Below are positions 16,082 through 24,063 of a DNA stretch of 37,325 nucleotides, in pieces. Under the pieces are notes generated by a model, which saw only the letters and a list, made by a program, of their open reading frames with translations, searched no databases and was not told where the DNA came from. How positions within the stretch are numbered: the stretch's first letter is position 1; every line of letters starts with the position of its first letter. The stretch comes from a virus: IMG/VR virus record IMGVR_UViG_3300030419_004185, positions 1 to 37,325 of that record; one strand, written 5' to 3'. Made by a program: the position numbers and the translations under genes.

Positions 16082-18838
16082 ATGACTTTACTTAAGGCTT
16101 ATTTATCGGGTACTAATGACCCGTTTGTTTTAGCCAAAGTTTTCTTAGAAGAAGAGTTGTTAAAATCTGCTGGTGATGTTAATATAATAATTAGGGAAAA
16201 GTTAGGTTGGGATTGGCAAGAAGAATTTGAATCTGCTAAGACTAGAATCGGTACTTTAATTGAAGATTTAAAATTGGCTAGATTAAATATTACTAATAAC
16301 AAAAAGATGTTAAGGAAATTAAAAACTTTATTAGGTCAAGAAATACCCGAATGGCTACAAAGTGATGAGGAAGTTTCTATAAGTGGTGAGTGGAGAAATC
16401 TTTCTACTGAAAAATTGGAACAAGGTGTAGAAACAGTAACCAATAGATTAGGTGAATTTGAAAAAGAATCAAAAGAAATCATGCAAACAATCAAAGATGC
16501 TAAAATCAAATTGGAAAACATTAAAGAAAAAAGAGATATTGTAACTAAAGAAATAACTAAAACTATAAAAGAAGGAGGATTAACATGGGAAGAGTTACAA
16601 GACCCTTCAGAGATTGATAGTGAAGATGAAGAAATAGATGTTAAAAAAATAAACTTTTTAATACATAAATTAGGTTTAGAACTACTTGAACAAGAAAAGA
16701 AAGATATTGAACTTTTCGGCGATGAACTTGCAGAAATTATGGCTGTAGAAACTCCTGAAGAAATTATTGATATAATAGAAGAAAGAGATAGAGAAATGGG
16801 TAAAGCAAAAAAACCTAATGTAAAAGTTAATATATGGGAAAAGGCAGAAAAAAGGATTTTGGAGAAACTTAATGCTATAGTGTATGAATCTACTGGAGGA
16901 GAAAAAGTTGGACAAGGTAAATCTCATCCTTATTATAAAAAACAAAAATATACTAGAAAACTCAATGAACTTAAATCTAGAATTAAATCTAGTAAGAAAG
17001 AATTAGATAAAATAGGTGATATTCCTAAAATTACTAGCCAGTATTGGGAAAGTCTTGAGCAAAAAGTAAAGACACCTGTTAAAGATAAGACATCTGTTAA
17101 ATATAAGAAAACTCCTGAAAAATTTATTTCTCCTAGTTTTGAAAGTGAAACTTTCTGGGAGGCTTTTATGGATGGCAGTTCAACTAAAAATTTAGGTAAT
17201 AAAGCACAATTTAAAAAAGTATTATTAAATTTTCTACATCAATACGAAGCATCTAATGAAAAAGGACTTCAAGAAAAACCTAAACCTGTTATGGGTGATT
17301 CTTTTGGTATAAATGTTGATACAGATAAGGGTAATGAAAATATACAAGATGATAGATATGTTAGATTAGAAAATTTAAAAACCTTAAGAGATATTTTTGA
17401 AGAATTTGGCGGAGATTTAAAAAATAGCAGGAGTGTTTCTTATATTTTAGAAGTTATAAATAAAGAAATTACTAGAGAAGATAAATTAGTTAATCCTACT
17501 CGTAAAAAAGAAAAATCTTTTATTGATAAATCATTTGATAATTTTAATTCTTTACTTAATAAAAGTTATAATTTAGTAAGATATTATGATGGGGGAGAAT
17601 ATCCTGAAGAATTTATTAAAAACATTTCTACTCTTGTGTCAAGTGGCATGACTTTTGATATTTTGGAAGATTTATCTGAAGGCAAATCTCCTGAAAAATA
17701 TGGAGGAATAAGTGTAGAGTTAAGTAAAAATCGTTTAAATACTTTGAAAAGAAAATTAAATTCAAAAAGTAGAAATGGTAAAACTTTATTATTCCATATT
17801 AAAAATGTTTGGGATAGTGAAGAAGTTAGTAATTACGGTAAAATAGATAAAGAATCTTTAGAAGCACTTAATGATGGGATAAAGTTAATGGAAGATGAAT
17901 TAAGTAGATTAAGATTAAAAAGAAAACGCCCCGGAAAAATTACTGAAAGACCCCTTGATAGTGAAAAAACAATAGAGGTTTTAAATAAACTATTAAAATT
18001 TCTTGAAAAAGTAGAAGATAAAGTTGATGACGAATTAACATCAGAAGAGTTATTAGAATTAAGTAAAGAATATAAATCATTAGGTACTGAATATCAAAGT
18101 TTAATACTAAATACTAAACATACTCCTACTAAAAATCAAATGGCAAGAACCTTTAATAAAATTAATAATACAATTAAGAAAATTTTCGGAGGGTCAGCAT
18201 TAAGTTCTGCATTAGAACCTTTATCAGAAACTCACCAAACCATGCCTCATAAAAGATATGAATCTTTAAGTAAATTAGTATTTACTTTAAGAGATGAAAT
18301 TGATGGTTGGGTAAAAGGTACAAATCCTAAATTCTTAAATAAAGATGGAAAACCGTGGTCAGAAAAACAAGTTAGAGAATATATTGATTTAATGATACCT
18401 CCTGCTGACTCTTCTCTTTTAGACCCTAGACTTCATGGCGACTACAAACCTACTGTTTTGGCTAAAATAAAGAGGCAAAGGGCTGGACTAATTAATAAAA
18501 TATTAAAAGGTAAATTAACTGATTTAAGCCAAAGTTTCACCGAGGATGATTTAAATTGGATTTATACTCAAACTGGTCGCTTTAAGGTTCCTAAAGGAAA
18601 ACCAAAAGAAATGTTGGGTAGATATGAAGATGAAACAAGAACAGGTGGAGCATTTAGTCCAACTGATGAAACTTTAGAATCAGATGAATTAACTTCTGCT
18701 CAAGCAAAAGAATTATTCGGTGAAAAGTATTCAGAAGGATATGAAGAAACCGGAGATACTGTAAAAGATAGAGCAGATGAAAAAAGAAGAGAAAGAGAAA
18801 GAGAAGATGCATGGGAAAAAGAAAGGAGTGGTGAATAA
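16082..18838 (+). CDS. Very long coiled-coil protein, unknown (918 aa)
   Basis: 918 aa from the ATG at 16082; GGTGATT sits 4-5 bases upstream, so the GTG at 16070 is disfavoured. Starts MTLLKAYLSGTNDPFVLAKV. Long charged heptad-like stretches occur at about 50-175 (K-E-S-K-E-I-M-Q-T-I-K-D-A-K-I-K-L-E-N-I) and at several later sites. Around 720-830 is a more compact part (L-V-F-T-L-R-D-E-I-D-G-W-V-K-G). The C-terminus is an R/E-rich helix (E-K-R-R-E-R-E-R-E-D-A-W-E-K-E-R). No enzyme motif was recognised. Placed between portal and protease, it may be an internal or portal-associated structural protein (inference). Confidence 0.7.
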   Translation: MTLLKAYLSGTNDPFVLAKVFLEEELLKSAGDVNIIIREKLGWDWQEEFESAKTRIGTLIEDLKLARLNITNNKKMLRKLKTLLGQEIPEWLQSDEEVSISGEWRNLSTEKLEQGVETVTNRLGEFEKESKEIMQTIKDAKIKLENIKEKRDIVTKEITKTIKEGGLTWEELQDPSEIDSEDEEIDVKKINFLIHKLGLELLEQEKKDIELFGDELAEIMAVETPEEIIDIIEERDREMGKAKKPNVKVNIWEKAEKRILEKLNAIVYESTGGEKVGQGKSHPYYKKQKYTRKLNELKSRIKSSKKELDKIGDIPKITSQYWESLEQKVKTPVKDKTSVKYKKTPEKFISPSFESETFWEAFMDGSSTKNLGNKAQFKKVLLNFLHQYEASNEKGLQEKPKPVMGDSFGINVDTDKGNENIQDDRYVRLENLKTLRDIFEEFGGDLKNSRSVSYILEVINKEITREDKLVNPTRKKEKSFIDKSFDNFNSLLNKSYNLVRYYDGGEYPEEFIKNISTLVSSGMTFDILEDLSEGKSPEKYGGISVELSKNRLNTLKRKLNSKSRNGKTLLFHIKNVWDSEEVSNYGKIDKESLEALNDGIKLMEDELSRLRLKRKRPGKITERPLDSEKTIEVLNKLLKFLEKVEDKVDDELTSEELLELSKEYKSLGTEYQSLILNTKHTPTKNQMARTFNKINNTIKKIFGGSALSSALEPLSETHQTMPHKRYESLSKLVFTLRDEIDGWVKGTNPKFLNKDGKPWSEKQVREYIDLMIPPADSSLLDPRLHGDYKPTVLAKIKRQRAGLINKILKGKLTDLSQSFTEDDLNWIYTQTGRFKVPKGKPKEMLGRYEDETRTGGAFSPTDETLESDELTSAQAKELFGEKYSEGYEETGDTVKDRADEKRREREREDAWEKERSGE

Positions 18839-19171
18839 ATGGATTGGTATGACATAATTAAAGAAGATAGTCCTGTTCTTAGGACTTTATCTCAAAAGGA
18901 AAGAAAACACTTAAAGAAAACTTTAGAGGCCGCAGAACCATCTGAATATTTCGGTCAAGACTTTACTAAAATGGGAGAATTAATAGAATTAATGCAAGAA
19001 TTAGATTTAGTAAAGGGAGATAAAAAAATGGCTAAGAAGATGAAATCTTTATCTGAAAATAATGTTGATGTTGTGGCTAGTGCTGCAAAATTAAGAAAAG
19101 AATATGAAAATACATATAGGGAGTTAAGAGAAATAATATACCCAAAAAGTAGGGGGCTTAGAAAAAAATGA
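18839..19171 (+). CDS. Small tagged helical protein, unknown
   Basis: 110 aa; the ATG follows the previous stop directly, with GGAGTGGTGAAT overlapping that gene's end as its ribosome site. N-terminus MDWYDIIKEDS is the tag as W-Y-D-I-I-K. The rest is helical and charged (L-S-Q-K-E-R-K-H-L-K-K-T-L-E; M-A-K-K-M-K-S-L-S-E-N) with a basic end (P-K-S-R-G-L-R-K-K). No family recognised. The stop overlaps the next ATG (ATGA). Confidence 0.7.
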   Translation: MDWYDIIKEDSPVLRTLSQKERKHLKKTLEAAEPSEYFGQDFTKMGELIELMQELDLVKGDKKMAKKMKSLSENNVDVVASAAKLRKEYENTYRELREIIYPKSRGLRKK

Positions 19172-19413
19172 CAGAAGAAAATGAAATTAAAAATGAGACA
19201 CTAGAAATTTTAAAGATTTTAGTGGAGAAAATTGAGAACTTAGAAAAGACCGTGTATAATGACGATAATGTTTTAATGAAAGCAGGTTTTGTCACTACTA
19301 CTAGTCCAACACCTAAAATGTCGGTTAATGGAGGGAATATTCCTGATGCTGACATGATTTCAAAAATGAGTTGGGAAGATATTAATAAATACATGGATAA
19401 AATGGGGGCTTAA
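19168..19413 (+). CDS. Small coiled-coil protein with C-terminal M-S-W motif
   Basis: 81 aa, ATGA-coupled to the preceding gene. Residues 1-33 form a leucine-heptad helix (E-T-L-E-I-L-K-I-L-V-E-K-I-E-N-L). A Ser/Thr/Pro-rich linker follows, and the C-terminus is I-S-K-M-S-W-E-D-I-N-K-Y-M-D-K-M. This last segment aligns with the C-terminus of the protease/scaffold protein (I-A-K-M-D-W-N-E-L-H-L-A-V) and resembles the N-terminal tag of other proteins. A scaffold-like or adaptor role is inferred. Confidence 0.65.
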   Translation: MTEENEIKNETLEILKILVEKIENLEKTVYNDDNVLMKAGFVTTTSPTPKMSVNGGNIPDADMISKMSWEDINKYMDKMGA

Positions 19414-19415
19414 AA

Positions 19416-20006
19416 ATGGATGCTGAAGAAATAACTAAAAAACTAAAAGAACTTAGAGCAAATGTTTATGATTCGGCTCATTCAAGTGAAGATAAAAGTG
19501 TTCTTCAATTGCCAGATGATAGCATGGTTCCTTTATTAGAAGATACTTCTGGTGAAGATGTTAAATTAGAAAGAACTAAAGGAGAAAAAGTAACTACCCC
19601 TAAAACATTGAGTAGGACTACTTCTATGGATGGTGGAAAAGGAGCAGATAAGGAAATTTATATTAATGATGCTTCATTAAAAGCACCAACAATTGATGAC
19701 CTTCAAAATAAATTGGATGATTTAAAAAAAACACATACTTGGTATGAAGATGAATCATTAGTAAGAGATATTAAAATAAAATTAAGTGAGTTTAGTAGAA
19801 CCGCAAAAGATAAAAGTATAAGAGATTTTTTTAAAAAACTTCTAAATGATGTAAAATGGTTTGAACACTCATTATTGGATGGTTTATCTATGGAGAGTAG
19901 CCGTCAAAGTAGTTTAGCAGATAAAGATTATGCTCAAGGACAGGGTGAATTAGAATCAACATTAGGAGATAATGCTCCTGAATGGCGTTCTGGGCCAAAG
20001 ATGTAA
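19416..20006 (+). CDS. Unknown protein (196 aa)
   Basis: 196 aa starting 2 bases after the previous stop. Begins MDAEEITKKLKELRANVYDS, a helix, followed by a polar, probably disordered part (about 45-85, K-G-E-K-V-T-T-P-K-T-L-S-R-T-T-S) and a helical C-terminal domain with W-Y-E-D-E-S and D-V-K-W-F-E-H. No recognisable family and no tag. Its place just before the ligase-containing gene in the head module suggests an assembly or virion-internal protein, unproven. Confidence 0.6.
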   Translation: MDAEEITKKLKELRANVYDSAHSSEDKSVLQLPDDSMVPLLEDTSGEDVKLERTKGEKVTTPKTLSRTTSMDGGKGADKEIYINDASLKAPTIDDLQNKLDDLKKTHTWYEDESLVRDIKIKLSEFSRTAKDKSIRDFFKKLLNDVKWFEHSLLDGLSMESSRQSSLADKDYAQGQGELESTLGDNAPEWRSGPKM

Positions 20007-20018
20007 AATGGTGAATAA

Positions 20019-22547
20019 ATGCCAATAAGCGGTCTTGCTTTTGAAAAGAAGAAAAATCCTTTATCTAGGCGCATTATGCGTCTTTTTGAAGATACTAGGG
20101 TAGCCTATCTTTCTGCTAAACAAGACCCTAAAAGTTATGGTAAAGATTGGGAAAAAATGGTTAATAGATTAAGAAATATGTATGATGACCTTGATGACCT
20201 TGCTAGAGATTTGAAGGAAGTAATACATCAAAAAGATTTAGAATCAAGTGATGCGGTAAATATTGAATCTGCTACTGCTTCTGCTATTTTTAATGGTATA
20301 AAAGAATTAAGATATAATTCAGAAAATGTTCAAGACCCATTTAGTAAAAAATATGGAGAAAAGGTATTAGAAACTTTAATGGAAAATAAAGAAATTCTTG
20401 CTGTTTTTATTCATTGGGCTTTAAGAAAGGATAAAAAACCGCTTTCAGATGATTTTTGGGAAAAGTACCTGCCAAAAGGTGACCAAATAACAGGGGGTCA
20501 TATCGGACTTGACCTACCTAGTAAGGACATACCCTCCTATATTATTGAACATTATGGTAATGATAAAAATTCGCAAGGGGTTAAAGGCAAAGTTAAGGGT
20601 GCTTTGACCTTATTAAAGGATATATATGTTAATTATTTCTCCGAAGCCGAGTGGGAGCAGTTGCTCGGATTAGAGATTTCTAAATCAGATGAAAAAGAGG
20701 AAAAGGCTAATATTGATTTTATAACTCCTAATAAACCAATGTATAGAATATTTGATATAGATGATATTGAGGAATTAAGGGGCTTTACTGGAGAATGGGT
20801 TGTTCAAGAAAAATATGATGGTATGAGAATACAGATTCATAAGATAGATAATAAAGTTAAAATCTATTCATATAATGGTAAGGATATTACAGATAAATGT
20901 CCTGAGCAAGTTAAAATAATGAAGGCTAAAAAGTTTGGCGAGTGTATTCTTGATGCTGAATTATTACTCTTTGATGGGGATAAACCATTACATAGGGCAA
21001 AGGTTGTTGCTAGAATATTTAAGGATAAAAAATCAGATTTTGAATTAAAGGCTCATGTGTTTGATATACTTAGACATAATGAAAAAGATATGACAGATGA
21101 ACCTCTTAGAGAAAGAATACAAACTCTTTTCCAAAATTATTCAATTCATTCTGAAGAGTTGTTGCAGTTTCCATCTAAGAAAGACACAAGAATTGCAGAT
21201 AATTTGAAAGATGTAGAAAATTATGCTAAAGAAATTATGAAAATACCAACAGCAGAAGGTGTTGTTCTTAAAGATATTGAATCAACTTATATTAAAGGTG
21301 CAAGAAAAAATCCTAAATGGATTAAGTGGAAAAAATTTGTTGATTTAGATTTAATTGTTTTGGATAAGAAAACTACTAAGGATGGTCTTAATTCTTATAC
21401 TCTTGGTTCTGGGCCTTTAAAATTAGAAGAGGCTAGAAAATTAGAAAGTAAAAAAATTGATGATAGATATTATCTAAATGTAGGTAAAGCCCTAAATACT
21501 AAAGTTGATGTTGATATAGGAAAAATAGTTAGAGTTAAAGTGGATGAAGTAAAGAAAAATAGTAAAGGTCAATATAGAGTATATTCCGCTAAAGTTATTG
21601 AAATTCCTGAAGTAACTGAGCCAGATAAATTAGTTACTCTTGAGTTTTTATCTTCTAATGGTACTATGGATAATAAATATAAAGCAAAAGCATTTAAGAA
21701 ATCTATAGTAATTACAGATGATATTCATGGAACAGCAGAAGTTATTATTAAGACTGATTTTGACGGCTTTACTATTTACGGATTTAAAGATAATAATTTA
21801 ATGGCTAAAAATGCTTTAGTGGATTTAGATTTCTTAAAAGAAGAAATTGGGGAATTATTAAAAGCAAAGAAAGGGAAACTTAGAGTTTCTATTAAAAACT
21901 TTATACAGAATACTCCTGATAATGTAGCCAATATTAATGAAATATTAGAGTTTGTTAAAGAAAATCATAACGATTTATTTCAAGAAGTTTTTAATGGTGA
22001 TAGTAAAAAATTAAAAAATCATTTAATGAATGAAGCAAATGATATTTCTTATTCCGGTAATAATGAATTTTCAGGTATGGAAAATGTACTTGAAAAAGAA
22101 GATAATTATAAAACTCCTGAACAATATCGTCATGGTAAATTTAAATTATATTTAAGAGAAGATGATAACTTATCTTTAACTTTTCTTTTAGATGATGTTA
22201 AATTTGGTTGGGAAATTAAAATTGAAAGTATTGATGATGTATTTGACTTATTTGGTAAAGCAGGGAAATATCCTGCACAGGTACAAAAAACAGTTTCAAG
22301 GGAAAAATTAGTTGATGAAGGAGATGTTAAGTTAGGTGTCCAAAGACACGGTTATCATGAATATTTCTTAAATGGGGATAAATTTGAAACTAAGTTGCAT
22401 TTAAGAGTTGTTCCTTTAGATGAAAAGAAACAATGGATTGCATTTTCAAGTTTTACTAAAGAACCCGTTGAACCTAAATCAGATGATGGAATATGGGATA
22501 TAAGGGAAGATAAGAATAAAGATTTGTCCTTTACTTCATTAGATTAG
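20019..22547 (+). CDS. ATP-dependent DNA ligase core in a large multidomain protein
   Basis: 842 aa; GGTGAAT lies 2-3 bases before the ATG. Joins DNA nicks through a lysine-AMP intermediate if active. Nucleotidyltransferase motifs are clear: motif I E-K-Y-D-G-M-R with K265, motif III D-A-E-L-L-L-F-D, motif IV E-G-V-V-L-K-D, motif V P-K-W-I-K-W-K-K; an OB-like part follows (I-G-K-I-V-R-V-K-V-D-E-V). Residues 1-240 are helical and may replace the usual DNA-binding domain. About 545-842 are an additional, partly beta-rich region (R-H-G-Y-H-E-Y-F-L, then L-H-L-R-V-V) that only faintly recalls the LigD phosphoesterase domain. Location among head genes rather than replication genes is odd. Confidence 0.85.
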   Translation: MPISGLAFEKKKNPLSRRIMRLFEDTRVAYLSAKQDPKSYGKDWEKMVNRLRNMYDDLDDLARDLKEVIHQKDLESSDAVNIESATASAIFNGIKELRYNSENVQDPFSKKYGEKVLETLMENKEILAVFIHWALRKDKKPLSDDFWEKYLPKGDQITGGHIGLDLPSKDIPSYIIEHYGNDKNSQGVKGKVKGALTLLKDIYVNYFSEAEWEQLLGLEISKSDEKEEKANIDFITPNKPMYRIFDIDDIEELRGFTGEWVVQEKYDGMRIQIHKIDNKVKIYSYNGKDITDKCPEQVKIMKAKKFGECILDAELLLFDGDKPLHRAKVVARIFKDKKSDFELKAHVFDILRHNEKDMTDEPLRERIQTLFQNYSIHSEELLQFPSKKDTRIADNLKDVENYAKEIMKIPTAEGVVLKDIESTYIKGARKNPKWIKWKKFVDLDLIVLDKKTTKDGLNSYTLGSGPLKLEEARKLESKKIDDRYYLNVGKALNTKVDVDIGKIVRVKVDEVKKNSKGQYRVYSAKVIEIPEVTEPDKLVTLEFLSSNGTMDNKYKAKAFKKSIVITDDIHGTAEVIIKTDFDGFTIYGFKDNNLMAKNALVDLDFLKEEIGELLKAKKGKLRVSIKNFIQNTPDNVANINEILEFVKENHNDLFQEVFNGDSKKLKNHLMNEANDISYSGNNEFSGMENVLEKEDNYKTPEQYRHGKFKLYLREDDNLSLTFLLDDVKFGWEIKIESIDDVFDLFGKAGKYPAQVQKTVSREKLVDEGDVKLGVQRHGYHEYFLNGDKFETKLHLRVVPLDEKKQWIAFSSFTKEPVEPKSDDGIWDIREDKNKDLSFTSLD

Positions 22548-22553
22548 TTTCCC

Positions 22554-22561
22554 TTTATATA
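22554..22561 (+). promoter_or_regulatory. Candidate archaeal TATA box before the protease gene
   Basis: TTTATATA lies in one of the few intergenic gaps, 31 bases before the GTG at 22585, which would place transcription start at or near the start codon. The window is very AT-rich, so a chance match is likely enough that confidence is low. Confidence 0.3.
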
Positions 22562-22584
22562 GATAGAATGGGATGGTGGGAATA

Positions 22585-24027
22585 GTGAGTGAAGCAACCT
22601 CAATAAGAACAGTAAATTCAGGTATTAATCACGATTTTAAAATATTAAAAAGTCATGATTTACATATCGGTGGTTATGCTTCAATTGAAATAGTAGATAA
22701 ACAAAATGATTTAATTACTTTAGAGGCATTAAATGAAGCAGTTAAAAAATTTATGAAAGAACCTAAATATAGAAATGTAATGACAAATCATTCAAATGTT
22801 CAAGTTGGAGAAGTAGTAAAAGAATATAGAGATAATTCAGGAAGGCTTTGGAAAACTGATGTTGATGATGTAGGATTTTTTGTAGTAATTAAATTAAGAA
22901 GTGATATAGAAAAAGCAAAAGAAGTTTCAAGAGAAATTAGAAAAGGTAGTCTTAGGTCTTTTAGTATTGGTGGTCAAGCATTAGAAAAAAGAAAAAGAAA
23001 TAATGAAGATTTAGGCGATTATAACGAAATTTCAAAATTAGAATTACATGAAATAACAATTTGTGAAAAAGGAATTAACCCAGAAGCAAAATTTGATATA
23101 TTAAAAATGGAGAAAAACAATATGAGCGAAATTAGCGAAGCAATAAATGAATTAGGTGTTTTATTAAAAAGCATTAAAGAAAATAAAATTGAAAAATTAA
23201 GTCCCGAAGCAGAAAAGAGATTAAGAGCAGCAGGAGAATTATCTGGGCCATTAGATGAAGTTGAAGGTCAATTTCCCGAAGACCCTGACGCAACCCTTCC
23301 ACAAAAACAAAGAGATTTATTGCCAGAAGAATTAGAATTAGAAGCAGGGCAATTAGCAAGAGAAAAAAGTATAGAAGAAGAATTTCCAGAAGAAGAAATG
23401 GGAATTGGAGAAGATGAAAAATTAGATTCCAGTAATAATACAGGTGAAAAAATGGCAGAAGAATATTTAGATGCAGAAAATGACGAAGCAGATGATTTAG
23501 AATTGTCTGACTTTGAGAACACAGAAAAGAGTAAGCCGGATTTGGCAACAGGTCAAGTTGAAGCAGGTGAAGCAGGTGAAGTAATACATGATGGAACCGC
23601 TAAACCAAAGCATGACCAAATTAAAGTTGTTAAAAATGTTTGGAATGGGGATACTAAAGGATTAGACTTATCTCCTGAAAATCTTGAAAAAGCATATGCT
23701 GAATTTAAGGCAGAACAAATGGAAAAACTTGCTTATGAGGACATTAAGCGTTCTTTTGAACAGAGATTTAACCGAGAAGTTGCTGTAAAAGAAGATGCAA
23801 TTGCAAAGTCAGAATATGACCCAAGAATTGAGGTTAATGAATTAAAGAAACAATTCGGTGAATTATTAGATACTATCAAGAATGATGCTGAAATGACTTT
23901 TACAAAGCAGCAAGAGGCAGCAGTAGCAAATCAAGTAAATGTTCCAACATATGATGAAATTGCTAAAATGGATTGGAATGAATTACATTTAGCAGTACAA
24001 GAATTGGAGGAAAAAAGCGGTCTTTGA
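22585..24027 (+). CDS. Prohead protease fused to scaffold region (XkdF-like)
   Basis: 480 aa from GTG 22585 (an ATG at 22573 would add 4 residues; GGTGGG lies between the two). The protease part, about 10-180, resembles XkdF-type phage serine proteases: G-G-Y-A-S-I-E-I-V-D-K-Q-N-D-L-I, candidate His in V-M-T-N-H-S-N-V-Q-V-G, candidate Ser in L-R-S-F-S-I-G-G-Q, then L-H-E-I-T-I-C-E-K-G. Residues about 190-440 are acidic and helical, as expected for a fused scaffold. The C-terminus K-M-D-W-N-E-L-H-L-A-V-Q-E-L matches a small neighbour's end. It would shape the prohead and cleave internal proteins. The major capsid gene follows directly. Confidence 0.85.
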   Translation: MSEATSIRTVNSGINHDFKILKSHDLHIGGYASIEIVDKQNDLITLEALNEAVKKFMKEPKYRNVMTNHSNVQVGEVVKEYRDNSGRLWKTDVDDVGFFVVIKLRSDIEKAKEVSREIRKGSLRSFSIGGQALEKRKRNNEDLGDYNEISKLELHEITICEKGINPEAKFDILKMEKNNMSEISEAINELGVLLKSIKENKIEKLSPEAEKRLRAAGELSGPLDEVEGQFPEDPDATLPQKQRDLLPEELELEAGQLAREKSIEEEFPEEEMGIGEDEKLDSSNNTGEKMAEEYLDAENDEADDLELSDFENTEKSKPDLATGQVEAGEAGEVIHDGTAKPKHDQIKVVKNVWNGDTKGLDLSPENLEKAYAEFKAEQMEKLAYEDIKRSFEQRFNREVAVKEDAIAKSEYDPRIEVNELKKQFGELLDTIKNDAEMTFTKQQEAAVANQVNVPTYDEIAKMDWNELHLAVQELEEKSGL

Positions 24028-24038
24028 GTCCGTTTTTT
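24012..24038 (+). terminator. Hairpin with T-run just before the capsid gene
   Basis: A nine-pair stem (one G-T wobble) forms between AAAAAGCGG (24012-24020) and CCGTTTTTT (24030-24038), with a 9-base loop holding the protease stop codon. The T-run resembles an intrinsic or archaeal U-rich terminator. The 25-base gap to the capsid start makes it a candidate attenuator or RNA processing site. Confidence 0.5.
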
Positions 24039-24043
24039 AAATA
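24036..24043 (+). promoter_or_regulatory. Candidate TATA-like element before the capsid gene
   Basis: TTTAAATA sits 28 bases before the capsid ATG and overlaps the T-run of the preceding hairpin. At this distance transcription would begin at about the start codon, which conflicts with the clear GGTGATT ribosome site, so this may be coincidence. Confidence 0.2.
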
Positions 24044-24063
24044 AATGAAAAAGGTGATTAAAA

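Noticed and set aside
23174-23548. 124-codon open frame on the - strand
   Set aside because: It lies wholly inside the protease/scaffold gene, is almost only Leu/Ile/Phe because it reads the complement of Glu/Lys-rich codons, and has no ribosome site. Other - strand frames (e.g. 5044-5289, 16682-16945, 34906-35148) were rejected for the same reasons.
24036-24043. A dedicated TATA promoter for the capsid gene
   Set aside because: Not accepted as a firm call: AT-rich background, and the implied start would exclude the visible ribosome site. Listed only at low confidence.
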